The position numbers and the translations under genes are program-made. The notes under the pieces are model-generated. The model saw only the letters and a list, made by a program, of their open reading frames with translations. It had not been told where the DNA came from and did not search any database. Positions 1 through 9,316 of a stretch of 64,000 nt of DNA are shown here, in pieces (within the stretch, counting starts at the first letter, position 1; each line of letters opens with the position of its first letter). Origin of the DNA: Bacillota bacterium (GTDB lineage: Bacteria; Bacillota; Bacilli; Paenibacillales; Paenibacillaceae). The DNA lies in NCBI GenBank assembly GCA_023391635.1, contig JAEWAQ010000003.1, forward strand, positions 181,364 to 245,363, in the 5' to 3' direction.

Positions 1-3000
1 GATTCACTTCTCCCGGCTGCAGCGTTATGACATCCGTTTTGCGTTCGTTCGCTCCTGAAGGTATTACGTTCGAATCCGCCGCGGTGTCCGCACCCTGATT
101 TTTCTCTACGAATACGTATCCGGTTGGCAAATCGAATTCCACGATATACTTGCCAGGAATCAGATTGTCAAAGCGATATTTGCCGTCCATATCCGTCTGC
201 ATGATTAATGGGTTGCCGATCGCATCTGTTGCGGCATTGCCCAACTCATCCAGCACCTGAACGTTGACACCGCTGACGCCAAGTTCTTCTACGTTCTGCG
301 TGCCGCCCGGTGTCTTGTCCATCCAGACGCGGTCACCGAGCGATGCGAGCTTCACGATGCCCGCGTCGACATTCATGTTATGCGTACCTGGCAGCAGGGT
401 GATTGTATCCGTGATGCCCGTAACCGTGTCGACATCGGAGTCATTCGCATTCGTACTGCCTGCCGCTTGCTTGTGTGTAAAGATGAAGCCGGCCGGCAGA
501 TCGAATTTCACCCTGTAATCACCGGGGACAAGCTTCTCGAATAAATAGTTGCCGTTGGCATCTGTCGTTGTTGTGACCGGAACTCCGCTTTTCAGGACAG
601 GGAGGCCGGCATTGTTGAGCAGATGGACAGTAACGCCCGGATAGCCGTTCTCGCTATTCAGAATGCCGTCATAGGCCGTATCGTTCCACAGCGTGTCGCC
701 GAGCGAAGCGAGTTCGACGATGCCCGCGTCCAGCGTTAAATTAGAGCCGGTGGAGACGATCGATATTTGCTCGGTCATGCCGAAATTGGCGCCGATCGCC
801 GGATCGGCATTTGAATCTTCGCTGCTATCTGCACTGTTGAACCGAGGCGAGAAGAAGTAGTAATCGCTCGGCAGATAGAACTTGATCACATAGCTGCCGG
901 GCCACAAGCCGTCGAACAGGTACTTGCCGTCGTTGTCCGTCGGCATGCTCTTCAGGACGGTATCCAAATCGGCCGCGTCGTACAGTTCGACTTTCACGTT
1001 CGGCACGCCAAGCTCATCTGGATCTTGAACGCCGTTTCCGTTCACGTCGTACCAGAGCAAGTCGCCCAACGAGGTGATTTCCACGACGCCGGCATCGACA
1101 TTAGGATTATTCATGTTCCATGTGAGCGTGATCGTATCCGTCCAGCCGTTATCATCAACGTCCGAATCGTTCATTTCCGTGCTGCCTGCAGCATTCGCCG
1201 AAGTGAAATCCGTATACGGAGCCGGAAGATCGAACTTCACCTTATAGTTGCCCGGAGGCAGATTGGTGAACGAATATTTGCCGTCTGCATCGGTCGTTGC
1301 CGGGGAGATCGGATTGTTGTAAGCATCATTGGCAACTTCGGTTGTGCCGTCGCTTTCGTACAACCTCACCGTGACATTCGGCACGCCGGATTCAGCGCCA
1401 TCCTGAATGCCGTTACCGTTCGTGTCATGCCAGATAAGATCGCCAAGCGATGCGTATGCAAGCGCGCCTGCATCGATTGTCGGATCATGCTCGCCGGCAT
1501 CAAGTACGATCGGTCCGGTGGCACCGTTGCTCGGAGCCCCGGTATCCACAATCGCATCCGAGTCATCCGCGTCATCGCCTACATTCGGGGCGGTAAACGT
1601 ATAGCCGTTTGGCAGCGTGAACTTCACGACATACGTGCCGGCATTCAATTTGTCGAACAGATAGGCGCCAGTGGCATCTGTCGTGATATCTGCGATTGCA
1701 TCTCCATAAGCGTTGACAGTGATTTTCGCGCTGCCGTCATGATTGAACAATTCGACCTTCGCCCCGTCCAGCCCCGCCTCGACGCCGTCTTTTATGCCGT
1801 TGGCGTTCGTGTCCAGCCATACGATGTCGCCCAGCGAGGCGAGAGGGACGAGACCGGCATCGACCGAGTCGTTGTCAGAGCCCAGGTCGATCTGGTCCGT
1901 CTTGGCGATCGGGTCCGAATCAAGGATGGGCTTGTTGACGTTTGAATCAATTGCTGATTGCGTGCCGTCTCCTTTATTTGTGTAAACATAGCCGTCCGGT
2001 CGTTCGAATTGCACGGTATAGCGGCCCGGGTACAGCTTTGTGAACGTATAGGAGCCGTTTGCCGACGTTGTTGCCGTCCGATACACGACAGAAGTAGACA
2101 CGTCATCATAGTACAGCGTCACAGTTACGTCTTCAACACCAGGTTCTCCGGCATCTTGAACACCATTCCGGTCATTGTCCCGCCACACTTTGTCGCCAAG
2201 TGAGACGAGCTTGACGATGCCGGCGTCGATCGTCATGTCAGATGCGCCGGGCGTCGTTACTGCGATGTTGTCCGTGCGTCCGCTCGTTTGCGGAGTTGCT
2301 GCAATATCATCCGAGCGATTCACATTGGAATCCAGAGTCGCATCTCCGCCTTGACCTTTGCGCGTAAAGCCGTGATCGGTATCCGGCAAGACGAATTCGA
2401 CGCGGTAAGTGCCAGGCAGCAATTTGTCGAACTTGTATTCGCCGTCGATATCCGTCGTCTTCGTACGGTTGGTCGTGCCATTCGCTTCTTTGACCGGAGT
2501 GTTCGATGTATCCAGCAAGTTCACAACGATGTTCGGCATGCCAGGTTCACCGCTATCCTGTACGCCGTCATAGTTCGAATCTTCCCAGACATAATTGCCG
2601 ATTTCAACCGGCATCACGTAGCCAGCATCTACGGTGTGATTGACTTCGCCTAGCTGCAGCGTGATCACATCGGACATGCCCAACGCATTCGGATTGGAAT
2701 CGATCTTCCGGTCCGAGCCCTGGCGCACGAAGGTGACGATCTCGCCTGTGGCGATTTCCTGCGGGAATTCCACCCGATATTTGCCTGGCAGCAGCCCCGT
2801 GAATTCATATTTGCCAGCTGCGTCAGTCGTCTCTTCCCTTGGGTCACCCACGCCATCGAGAACCGGATCGCCATTCTCGTACAGCAATTTGACTACTACA
2901 CCCGCAACTGGAGAATCTCCAGCAGTCTGAGTGCCGCTTTTATCCACATCCCGCCACACATAGTCGCCGATGGCGCCAAGCGGAGGGAGAAGGCCGGCGT

Positions 3001-6000
3001 CGATCGTGAGATCGTAACCATCGGGATACGAGCTGGGTAAAGTAATCGTATCCGTCACGACCACGGGTGCTGCGCCGCCGACATTGGTATCATTTTCTTC
3101 ATTTGAGCCTAAAGCGTTCATCTGCGTCCAAGTCGAAAATTTGTTGGCTGTATTGATGCCGTAGTCATATTCATAATCCACTGGCAAATTGCTAGGCATC
3201 GTAAAACGGACTTTATAGTCGCCGGCCGGGAGGTTAGGGAACAAATAGAAGCCTGGCCGTCCCTGATCGTCATCGCCCGTTACCGTCGTTACGGGTATGT
3301 GTACGATTGTGCCGTCGTCATCGTAGTCTTTCGTGAATGCCGTGCCATCGTCCTTCAGCAACTCGACTAGGACGCCATTCACGCCCCACAATTGTAAATC
3401 CTCATCCTGAATCCCGTTCTTATCCAAATCAACCCATACATAGTCGCCGATGGACAATCCCGAATCGGGTGCGATATGCACGCCGACCTTCGGCGGTTCT
3501 GCAGGTTCGAGCGCGGAGCCGCCTACTTTGGAAGCTTGCTGACCGAATGAGTTCCAGGCGACCTTATCCTCCAGCGTTCCCACAGGCGCTTTCATCGACC
3601 AGACGATATTCCGTTCCTCGTCAGGTGCAAGCTCGAGAGAAGGGTCGAATACGAATTTCAGCGCCGTAACCGTCGTGAGATCGGCAGGTGCTGTCGGCAG
3701 CCATGTGGTGCCTGCATCCATCTTCGGATGTTCGTCCGTGCTGTACAACACGGTGTATTCGGCAGTATTGCTCAATGACTCCGTTAAGACGGTGCCCCAT
3801 GTAGACCCACGAGAGCCGAGCAAAGCCCCTTCATCTCCGACGCGAGGCAGTACGTCCACCAACACAATGTTATCGAGGGAGACATTGCCTTTGTTGTACA
3901 CCGTCAGCTTATAGTCAACCCGACCGCCGGCAACGGTTTTACCCAAATCGTTCACAGGCGGGATCGGATCGCCATCTTTCCAACTCGGCGGCAATAGCCC
4001 CGTCTTCCAGCCGTCACCATCCAATTCGCCCCGCACGCGCTTGTAGGAACCAAGTGCAGCGACCGTATTGACCGCGAATTGCGCTCTGCTGCGGATCAGT
4101 TTATTCGTGGCCGCATTTTTATCGTGATTGTCCGTGTCGGGCTGCGTATCGAAATAATAATCGTTAAAGTACGGGTCCGCGCTTGTTGTAAATTCGGCCC
4201 AGTTGTCGTAGGTGCCTGGAGGCGCGAAATCATTCACTTTGGCTTTATATCGGATCGTGAAATGTTCATTGGGATCCATCGAGACAGAATTTTCAAATTC
4301 CCAACGCAGCAGCGTATCGCCATTGCCCAGCGTTTCCTTGTCCACCAATTGGAGCGTGCCGACATTCGCAAATCCGCTGCTGGAATAAACAGGCATGTAG
4401 CTGGTGCCGACATCAATCGGGCGATCGTACGTTAGTGACGAAGGCAGAACATCCATTACGACGGGATTGTTCAGCTCATCGCTCGACAGATCCGTATTTT
4501 CTACTGTAATTTCAAATTCGATCTCTTGGCCTGGCGAGTAGCTGTCGGGACCGATAAGGTCTTTATGCAGGCGAACAAGCGGTCGATTGCCCCACAGATA
4601 CACGCGTGCAGGGTCATGAAATGCTTTCAGACCGCCGTCGAACGTATAGTACAAATCAGCAATGTTTTCAATCCAATTGCCATTCGTAACGGCACCGCCA
4701 TCCAGCGTATAGGTCAACTGAAATTCCGTTAATTGGCTGAAGGAAATCGGCAATAAGCCTGGGAAGTTGAACTTGATGCCGGTAATTTTCGCTCCGAGCG
4801 ATAGATCGGCTGCTTCCAACGTAACAGGTGTCGTGCTGCTGACATCCTGCCACAAGGTCCAGTCGTCCGCAGCCGGGCTTGTTGCGTAATATACGCTGTA
4901 CGTGACGCTCGGACTGTCAAAGAAAGTGGCGGTCTGGATAGACTTGAGATTCAGATTGACAAGGTTGCCACTCGAATCTACGGTTGGCGTCAGATCGACG
5001 ATGCTGGCGTTTTCCAAGTAGCCATTGGAACGGTTTCGAAAACCGCCGATGTCGAACCGAACATCTTGGCCTGGCGAAATTTCTTGATGGCGTTCGAAAG
5101 TATCCTTGTGGAATATTCCGTTCAATCCGGCGTCATCCGGGTAGTCTATGAATCCATGACCGGTTTGAGCATCATCGGTCTTTCTCGTAGCATTACCGAT
5201 ATCGCTGTATTCCACATGGGCATAGTTGACTACTAGGGAAGAGATGTCAAATGTCGGCGACGGATAATTCACCGTTACATAAAATCTCGTATCCTCGCGC
5301 AGCGTACCGGGAATCGTCCACACGACCGTATTGCCTGGTTCCAGCGTGCCGCCATTGCTGGCCGACACGAATACCGAGCCTGCAGGAAGCGTATCCGTCA
5401 GCACGACGTTCTCGATATCAAGGACGCCGATCTCATCTACGGACTTGTCGTTGTCGAATAAAATTTCGTACTGCACGTTGCCGTCGACCATAGGGGTCGG
5501 AATTGGAGACGTTCTCTGTTTCTCCAGATGCCACAATGAAGATGCCGTTGCGATAACAGTTACATCATTGGCGGTCTCGATGATGTCGTTATTGCCATCG
5601 ACGATATACGGAGAAGTCGTTGCCGATGTACCGTTTAACGTGATATACGGCTTGAATTTTACATTCACTTGCATCGTGTAGGATTCGCCCGGATTTGGCC
5701 CTGACGGACTGAAGCTGAATATCGCGTCATTACCGACGAGTGCGCCGTTTGAAATGATGGATATCGGTTCATATCCGACATACACGATGTCCTCCGGAAT
5801 CGGCAAGATCAGCTTCATGTTGCTAAAATCGAAGTTATGGACACCGAGGTCGGAAAAACTAAACTTAACTTCATACGTGAAAATCTTACCTGATTCCACA
5901 GTCGCAACATTGGATGACATGCTCAGTCTGATGCCGTTCGTAGCGTTATCGTCAGCTTTCACGACCGGCTTGGGCAGCCACGAGAAGTTCCACATGATCG

Positions 6001-6052
6001 CTATCGAAAGCATGATCATCAGGACGGAATGGAACACCTTTTTCATTTTCAT
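1..6052 (-). CDS. Large SdrD B-like repeat surface protein (partial, C-terminus beyond window)
   Basis: Seen: an open frame of 2017 codons from an ATG at 6052 to the left edge. The N-terminus (MKMKKVFHSVLMIML...) is a signal peptide ending near KADD. Residues of about 30-870 are Ig-like/DUF11-like segments (e.g. DNIVLVDVLP). After about residue 860 come at least nine repeats of 120-130 aa, each opening with LGD/IGD-x-x-W-x-D-x-N-G-x-Q-D and ending in a DAG box, starting near 3445, 2960, 2595, 2190, 1830, 1440, 1060, 700 and 320. Family knowledge: SdrD B-like domains are Ca-binding beta-sandwiches that form stalks in wall-anchored adhesins. An LPXTG-type anchor would lie left of the window. 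The start overlaps the stop of the sortase gene (ATGA), so the two are translationally coupled and the sortase probably anchors this protein. Ligand unknown. Confidence 0.9.
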   Translation of the reverse strand, partial: MKMKKVFHSVLMIMLSIAIMWNFSWLPKPVVKADDNATNGIRLSMSSNVATVESGKIFTYEVKFSFSDLGVHNFDFSNMKLILPIPEDIVYVGYEPISIISNGALVGNDAIFSFSPSGPNPGESYTMQVNVKFKPYITLNGTSATTSPYIVDGNNDIIETANDVTVIATASSLWHLEKQRTSPIPTPMVDGNVQYEILFDNDKSVDEIGVLDIENVVLTDTLPAGSVFVSASNGGTLEPGNTVVWTIPGTLREDTRFYVTVNYPSPTFDISSLVVNYAHVEYSDIGNATRKTDDAQTGHGFIDYPDDAGLNGIFHKDTFERHQEISPGQDVRFDIGGFRNRSNGYLENASIVDLTPTVDSSGNLVNLNLKSIQTATFFDSPSVTYSVYYATSPAADDWTLWQDVSSTTPVTLEAADLSLGAKITGIKFNFPGLLPISFSQLTEFQLTYTLDGGAVTNGNWIENIADLYYTFDGGLKAFHDPARVYLWGNRPLVRLHKDLIGPDSYSPGQEIEFEITVENTDLSSDELNNPVVMDVLPSSLTYDRPIDVGTSYMPVYSSSGFANVGTLQLVDKETLGNGDTLLRWEFENSVSMDPNEHFTIRYKAKVNDFAPPGTYDNWAEFTTSADPYFNDYYFDTQPDTDNHDKNAATNKLIRSRAQFAVNTVAALGSYKRVRGELDGDGWKTGLLPPSWKDGDPIPPVNDLGKTVAGGRVDYKLTVYNKGNVSLDNIVLVDVLPRVGDEGALLGSRGSTWGTVLTESLSNTAEYTVLYSTDEHPKMDAGTTWLPTAPADLTTVTALKFVFDPSLELAPDEERNIVWSMKAPVGTLEDKVAWNSFGQQASKVGGSALEPAEPPKVGVHIAPDSGLSIGDYVWVDLDKNGIQDEDLQLWGVNGVLVELLKDDGTAFTKDYDDDGTIVHIPVTTVTGDDDQGRPGFYLFPNLPAGDYKVRFTMPSNLPVDYEYDYGINTANKFSTWTQMNALGSNEENDTNVGGAAPVVVTDTITLPSSYPDGYDLTIDAGLLPPLGAIGDYVWRDVDKSGTQTAGDSPVAGVVVKLLYENGDPVLDGVGDPREETTDAAGKYEFTGLLPGKYRVEFPQEIATGEIVTFVRQGSDRKIDSNPNALGMSDVITLQLGEVNHTVDAGYVMPVEIGNYVWEDSNYDGVQDSGEPGMPNIVVNLLDTSNTPVKEANGTTNRTKTTDIDGEYKFDKLLPGTYRVEFVLPDTDHGFTRKGQGGDATLDSNVNRSDDIAATPQTSGRTDNIAVTTPGASDMTIDAGIVKLVSLGDKVWRDNDRNGVQDAGEPGVEDVTVTLYYDDVSTSVVYRTATTSANGSYTFTKLYPGRYTVQFERPDGYVYTNKGDGTQSAIDSNVNKPILDSDPIAKTDQIDLGSDNDSVDAGLVPLASLGDIVWLDTNANGIKDGVEAGLDGAKVELFNHDGSAKITVNAYGDAIADITTDATGAYLFDKLNAGTYVVKFTLPNGYTFTAPNVGDDADDSDAIVDTGAPSNGATGPIVLDAGEHDPTIDAGALAYASLGDLIWHDTNGNGIQDGAESGVPNVTVRLYESDGTTEVANDAYNNPISPATTDADGKYSFTNLPPGNYKVKFDLPAPYTDFTSANAAGSTEMNDSDVDDNGWTDTITLTWNMNNPNVDAGVVEITSLGDLLWYDVNGNGVQDPDELGVPNVKVELYDAADLDTVLKSMPTDNDGKYLFDGLWPGSYVIKFYLPSDYYFFSPRFNSADSSEDSNADPAIGANFGMTEQISIVSTGSNLTLDAGIVELASLGDTLWNDTAYDGILNSENGYPGVTVHLLNNAGLPVLKSGVPVTTTTDANGNYLFEKLVPGDYRVKFDLPAGFIFTHKQAAGSTNANDSDVDTVTGITDTITLLPGTHNMNVDAGIVKLASLGDRVWMDKTPGGTQNVEELGVSGVNVQVLDELGNAATDAIGNPLIMQTDMDGKYRFDNLIPGKYIVEFDLPTGYVFVEKNQGADTAADSNVIPSGANERKTDVITLQPGEVN

Positions 6053-6753
6053 TGATTCGGCTCCTTATCTAACGATACTAGCTTGGCTTTGACGATAAGT
6101 CGGTGGGTATGCGTACGCAGCGGATGGCAGGTGATGAGCGTCAGCATTGATTCGCCCGGCTCCGATTGCAATACCGAGAGGTCGTCCGGCTCGACGACCA
6201 GCTTCTCCGTTACTATGTAGCGATACGTGCCGGCTGTCGTCTCGATGTCGACGTCGTCGCCGGGCTCCAGCTCATTCAGCCGGTTGAAATAACGGCCGCC
6301 TGCCCAGCCCCGGTGCCCCGCAAGCACGAAATTGCCGATTTGCCCAGGCAAAACGCCTTCCAGCACGGTGCCCGCGCCATGCTTCAACGCTGTCTCGTCA
6401 ACCCCTTTTACGATCGGTTCGGTCAAGTCGATGTTTCCGATTCGCAGCGAGCCCAGCAACTCCAAATCATCGACCTTCTTCCACTGCGGAACGGGAGCGG
6501 GCTCCGGCTCCTGCGCGCGATTGTCCGCGGTCAGCGCCAACTTCACCGGCTCGGCTGCGGCGGGCGGCGATTGCGGGGATACAGCGGCTGCAGCTTGCAG
6601 TTCGGCACTCCATTCGGCTAACAATCGCAGCTGTTCATTCTCTTGATGTCTGGCTTCCATCCACGGGTAGACGATCATGCTTACGCCAACTGCCAGCAGC
6701 AGCCATAAGATCAGGCCTGCCCAGCGGCTTTTCAGCTTCTTGACGAATGTCAT
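6049..6753 (-). CDS. Class D sortase
   Basis: Transpeptidase that cleaves a C-terminal sorting signal and attaches the protein to the cell wall; acts on the outer membrane face. Seen: an N-terminal membrane anchor (residues 10-28), a proline/alanine-rich linker, then the sortase barrel with the catalytic His in VLAGHRG, the Cys in TLITCHP and the Arg in THRLIVKA. The 234-aa length fits class D. I chose the ATG at 6753 (MTFVKK); AAGGAG lies 18 nt upstream, which is long, and a TTG at 6795 would add 14 residues. The stop overlaps the start of the large surface protein, its likely substrate. It is divergent from dacF. Confidence 0.9.
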   Translation of the reverse strand: MTFVKKLKSRWAGLILWLLLAVGVSMIVYPWMEARHQENEQLRLLAEWSAELQAAAAVSPQSPPAAAEPVKLALTADNRAQEPEPAPVPQWKKVDDLELLGSLRIGNIDLTEPIVKGVDETALKHGAGTVLEGVLPGQIGNFVLAGHRGWAGGRYFNRLNELEPGDDVDIETTAGTYRYIVTEKLVVEPDDLSVLQSEPGESMLTLITCHPLRTHTHRLIVKAKLVSLDKEPNQ

Positions 6754-6992
6754 ATTCGGCTTTGTTACACACTCCTTTCTAACACGATCTAACAAATTTC
6801 GTCACATTGGCACGTAGTACATCTTATATGAGGCTGTTGAACAATTTTTGAACAAGGGGATGCGGCGATCGGCCTGCTAGAAGAAGCGTTCAGTCTCATC
6901 TAAAGTTGGAATAATCGCAGCCTGCTTCGGGCACACTGAATGGAAGAAGAAACCATAGCCGTATCATTGGCCTGTAGGAGGGGAAACTCGAT

Positions 6993-8195
6993 ATGAAGCT
7001 ATTTCGTTGCCGGTTGCTGCTGCTTGCAACCTGTTGTACGCTGATTGCTGCCGCCTTCGCTATGCCTGCTGCGCCTGTCGCATGGGCCAAGGAGGAGGCG
7101 CCTGCGAAGCCTGCCACGGATTTGGCGCCTGGCGCACGTTCCGCCGTCTTGATGGATGCGGATAGCGGTACCATAGTCTTCGAGAAGAACATCCACGACG
7201 CGTTGCCGCCCGCGAGCATCACGAAGATCATGACGATGCTGCTGATCATGGAAGCGATCGACCAAGGCCGCTTAAAGCTGACCGACAAGGTCCAGACGAG
7301 CGAATATGCCGCATCGATGGGCGGTTCGCAAATTTTCCTGGAGACCGGCGAAGAGATGACGGTAGACGATATGCTCAAGGGCATCGCGCTAGCATCGGGC
7401 AATGACGCATCGGTGGCGCTGGCCGAGAAGCTGGCGGGCAGTGAAGCCGAATTCGTGCGCATGATGAACGACCGGGCGAAGGAGCTCGGCATGACCGACA
7501 CGAAGTTCGTCAATTGCAACGGGCTTCCTGCATCCGGTCACTTGTCGTCGGCTCACGACATTGCGGTCATGTCGCGGGAACTGCTCAAGTACGAGCAGAT
7601 CACGAAGTACACGGGCAAATACCAGGACTACCTGCGTAAAGACAGCGAGAAGCCGTTCTGGCTCGTCAACACGAACAAGCTGGTCCGGTTTTACCATGGC
7701 GCGGACGGTCTGAAGACCGGATTCACGAGCGAAGCCAAATTTTGCTTGTCCGCTACGGCGCGCCGGGATAACATGCGTTTGATCGCTGTCGTCATGGGCG
7801 AGCCGAATACAAAGACGCGCAATGCGGAAATCACTCACATGTTCGACTATGCCTTCGCGCAATTCACGAACGTTCCCATTTTCAAGAAGGGTGAAGCGAT
7901 GGGGACCTTGAAGGTCGAGAAAGGGTTGAAAGCCGAAGTGCCGCTTGTCGCGGGACAATCCTACAGCGTGCTCTTGAAGAAGGGCGACGCGGGTCAAGGG
8001 ATTAGGCATGAGCTCCTGCTCGATCCGAATGTGAAAGCTCCGATCCGCAAGGGGCATTCAGTCGGCAAACTCGTCGTATACCGCGGGGAACAAGTGCTGA
8101 AGGAGTTTCCGATCGAATCGCCGCTCTCCGTGGAACGCGCAGGATGGTGGGCGCTGCTGAAGCGTTCGGCGGGCAAGCTGTTCCTGTCCAAATAA
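6993..8195 (+). CDS. dacF: D-alanyl-D-alanine carboxypeptidase DacF
   Basis: Serine-type DD-carboxypeptidase (PBP5 family) that removes the terminal D-Ala from peptidoglycan stem peptides; in B. subtilis it acts in the forespore and trims cortex cross-linking. Seen: signal peptide (residues 1-32), S75-I-T-K78, S135-G-N137 and K241-T-G243, the three active-site motifs, then a C-terminal beta domain and a final segment that may anchor in the membrane. A GTAGGAGGGG ribosome site precedes the ATG. It sits directly upstream of spoIIAA as in B. subtilis, where read-through links the genes. The 400-aa length is usual. Confidence 0.93.
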   Translation: MKLFRCRLLLLATCCTLIAAAFAMPAAPVAWAKEEAPAKPATDLAPGARSAVLMDADSGTIVFEKNIHDALPPASITKIMTMLLIMEAIDQGRLKLTDKVQTSEYAASMGGSQIFLETGEEMTVDDMLKGIALASGNDASVALAEKLAGSEAEFVRMMNDRAKELGMTDTKFVNCNGLPASGHLSSAHDIAVMSRELLKYEQITKYTGKYQDYLRKDSEKPFWLVNTNKLVRFYHGADGLKTGFTSEAKFCLSATARRDNMRLIAVVMGEPNTKTRNAEITHMFDYAFAQFTNVPIFKKGEAMGTLKVEKGLKAEVPLVAGQSYSVLLKKGDAGQGIRHELLLDPNVKAPIRKGHSVGKLVVYRGEQVLKEFPIESPLSVERAGWWALLKRSAGKLFLSK

Positions 8196-8206
8196 TCCGG
8201 GATGCG

Positions 8207-8247
8207 AATAAGGCGGTCGGGCGAAATTATCGCGCTCGCCGCCTATT
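8207..8247 (+). terminator. Hairpin after dacF without a T-run
   Basis: AATAAGGCGG (8207-8216) pairs with CCGCCTATT (8239-8247) with one bulged A, and the interior can extend the stem. No run of T follows, so it may be a weak terminator or processing signal between dacF and the spoIIA promoter. Confidence 0.4.
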
Positions 8248-8296
8248 CGGCGTAACTTGTCGGTTATTGAGGTGCTGCTTCTAGTTTTGTCGGAGG

Positions 8297-8334
8297 GCAG
8301 GAATGCCATGGGGGCTCGTAGAATTGGAAGATTA
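8297..8334 (+). promoter_or_regulatory. Sigma-H-type promoter of spoIIA
   Basis: GCAGGAATG (8297-8305) is followed by exactly 14 nt and then AGAAT (8330-8334). This matches the sigma-H pattern (AGGA box, 14-bp gap, GAAT box) known for the spoIIA promoter. Predicted start near 8341 leaves a leader of about 150 nt before spoIIAA. Confidence 0.65.
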
Positions 8335-8344
8335 AGCATTAAAA

Positions 8345-8461
8345 ACCCACCAAAGTGACGGGATGAAAACTCACCAAAGTGACGGGGAGCTTCGTAGCAG
8401 ATTCCGAGTACTTTGGCGGGGCCGAAAACATTAGGAGCAGATTCCGAGTACTTTGGTGGGG
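8345..8461 (+). repeat. Nested direct and inverted repeats in the spoIIA leader
   Basis: Two left arms, CCCACCAAAGT (8345-8355) and CTCACCAAAGT (8369-8379), each followed by GACGGG, face two right arms, ACTTTGGCGGG (8410-8420) and ACTTTGGTGGG (8450-8460), each preceded by ATTCCGAGT. The outer pair is a perfect 11-bp match and the inner pair matches at 9 of 11. They lie downstream of the predicted sigma-H start, so the spoIIA mRNA leader could fold into a long stem. Confidence 0.75.
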
Positions 8462-8491
8462 CTCGAACACCATTGGGGGAGGTAGGAACGC

Positions 8492-8845
8492 ATGAGCTTG
8501 CAGGTCGAACTGGAACAGCACCGCAACGTGCTGATCGTTCGTCTGAGAGGGGAACTGGACCATCATACGGCGGATGTCGTCCGTTTCAAGATGGAAGATG
8601 CCATATTGAGAGGCCGCTGCGATCATGTCGTGCTCAGCTTGAAAGAGCTGCACTTCATGGACAGCTCCGGACTGGGCGTCATACTGGGTCGTTACAAATT
8701 GGTGAAAAGCCGAGGCGGCAAAATGGTCGTCTGCGATGCGCAGGCAAGCGTGAAACGTTTGTTTGAGCTTTCGGGACTGTTCAAAATCTTGTCGCTGTAC
8801 GAATCCGAGCGTTCGGCGCTTGCCGGTCTGGAGGTTGTATCATGA
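8492..8845 (+). CDS. spoIIAA: Anti-sigma F factor antagonist SpoIIAA
   Basis: STAS-domain protein that, when unphosphorylated, displaces sigma-F from SpoIIAB and so starts forespore transcription. Seen: 117 aa, the GELDHHTA motif and the phosphorylation loop FMDSSGLGV with Ser58 at the same residue number as in B. subtilis. GGGGGAGGT lies 8 nt before the ATG. The stop overlaps the start of spoIIAB by 4 nt (ATGA), giving coupled translation of partner proteins. First gene of spoIIAA-spoIIAB-sigF. Confidence 0.97.
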   Translation: MSLQVELEQHRNVLIVRLRGELDHHTADVVRFKMEDAILRGRCDHVVLSLKELHFMDSSGLGVILGRYKLVKSRGGKMVVCDAQASVKRLFELSGLFKILSLYESERSALAGLEVVS

Positions 8846-9294
8846 CGATGACGGGACACAACTTTATGAAACTGTCGTTTGCCGCGCGGTCAGAGAATGA
8901 AGGATTCGCGAGAGTAGCGGTGGCTGCGTTCGTCTCGCAGCTCGACCCGACGTTGGAGCAGTTGGATGAAATCAAGACCGTCGTATCGGAGGCGGTCACG
9001 AATGCGATCATCCATGGTTATGACAGCCATCCGGAAGGTGTGGTCACGCTGGAAGCTTCGATCGACGGCGATCTGTTCGCACTGTCGGTCAGGGACGAAG
9101 GGCGCGGCATCGAGGACCTGGAGCTGGCGCGTCAGCCGCTCTATACTTCGCGGCCGGAGCTGGAGCGGTCCGGCATGGGCTTCACGATCATGGAAAATTT
9201 CATGGACGAATTCGAAGCCCAGAGCGAGCCCGCCGGCGGTACGAGATTGACGATGAAGAAGCGGATCGAATCGAAGAAGGCTTTGTACAATTAA
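8842..9294 (+). CDS. spoIIAB: Anti-sigma F factor and serine kinase SpoIIAB
   Basis: GHKL-fold ATPase that holds sigma-F inactive before septation and phosphorylates SpoIIAA on Ser58. Seen: N box SEAVTNAIIHGY (about residues 49-60), G1 box RDEGRGI (about 85-91) and G2 box RSGMGFTIM (about 112-120). The 150-aa length is typical. ATG at 8842 overlaps the spoIIAA stop and has GGAGG at a suitable distance; ATG at 8848 is an alternative. Regulated with spoIIAA. Confidence 0.96.
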   Translation: MTMTGHNFMKLSFAARSENEGFARVAVAAFVSQLDPTLEQLDEIKTVVSEAVTNAIIHGYDSHPEGVVTLEASIDGDLFALSVRDEGRGIEDLELARQPLYTSRPELERSGMGFTIMENFMDEFEAQSEPAGGTRLTMKKRIESKKALYN

Positions 9295-9316
9295 CCGTGC
9301 GGCAGGGGTTGGAGGC

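Noticed and set aside
1025..1945. 306-codon plus-strand frame and similar ones within 264-5700
   Set aside because: They are antisense to the SdrD repeats and recur with the repeat period; the minus frame has signal peptide and domain motifs.
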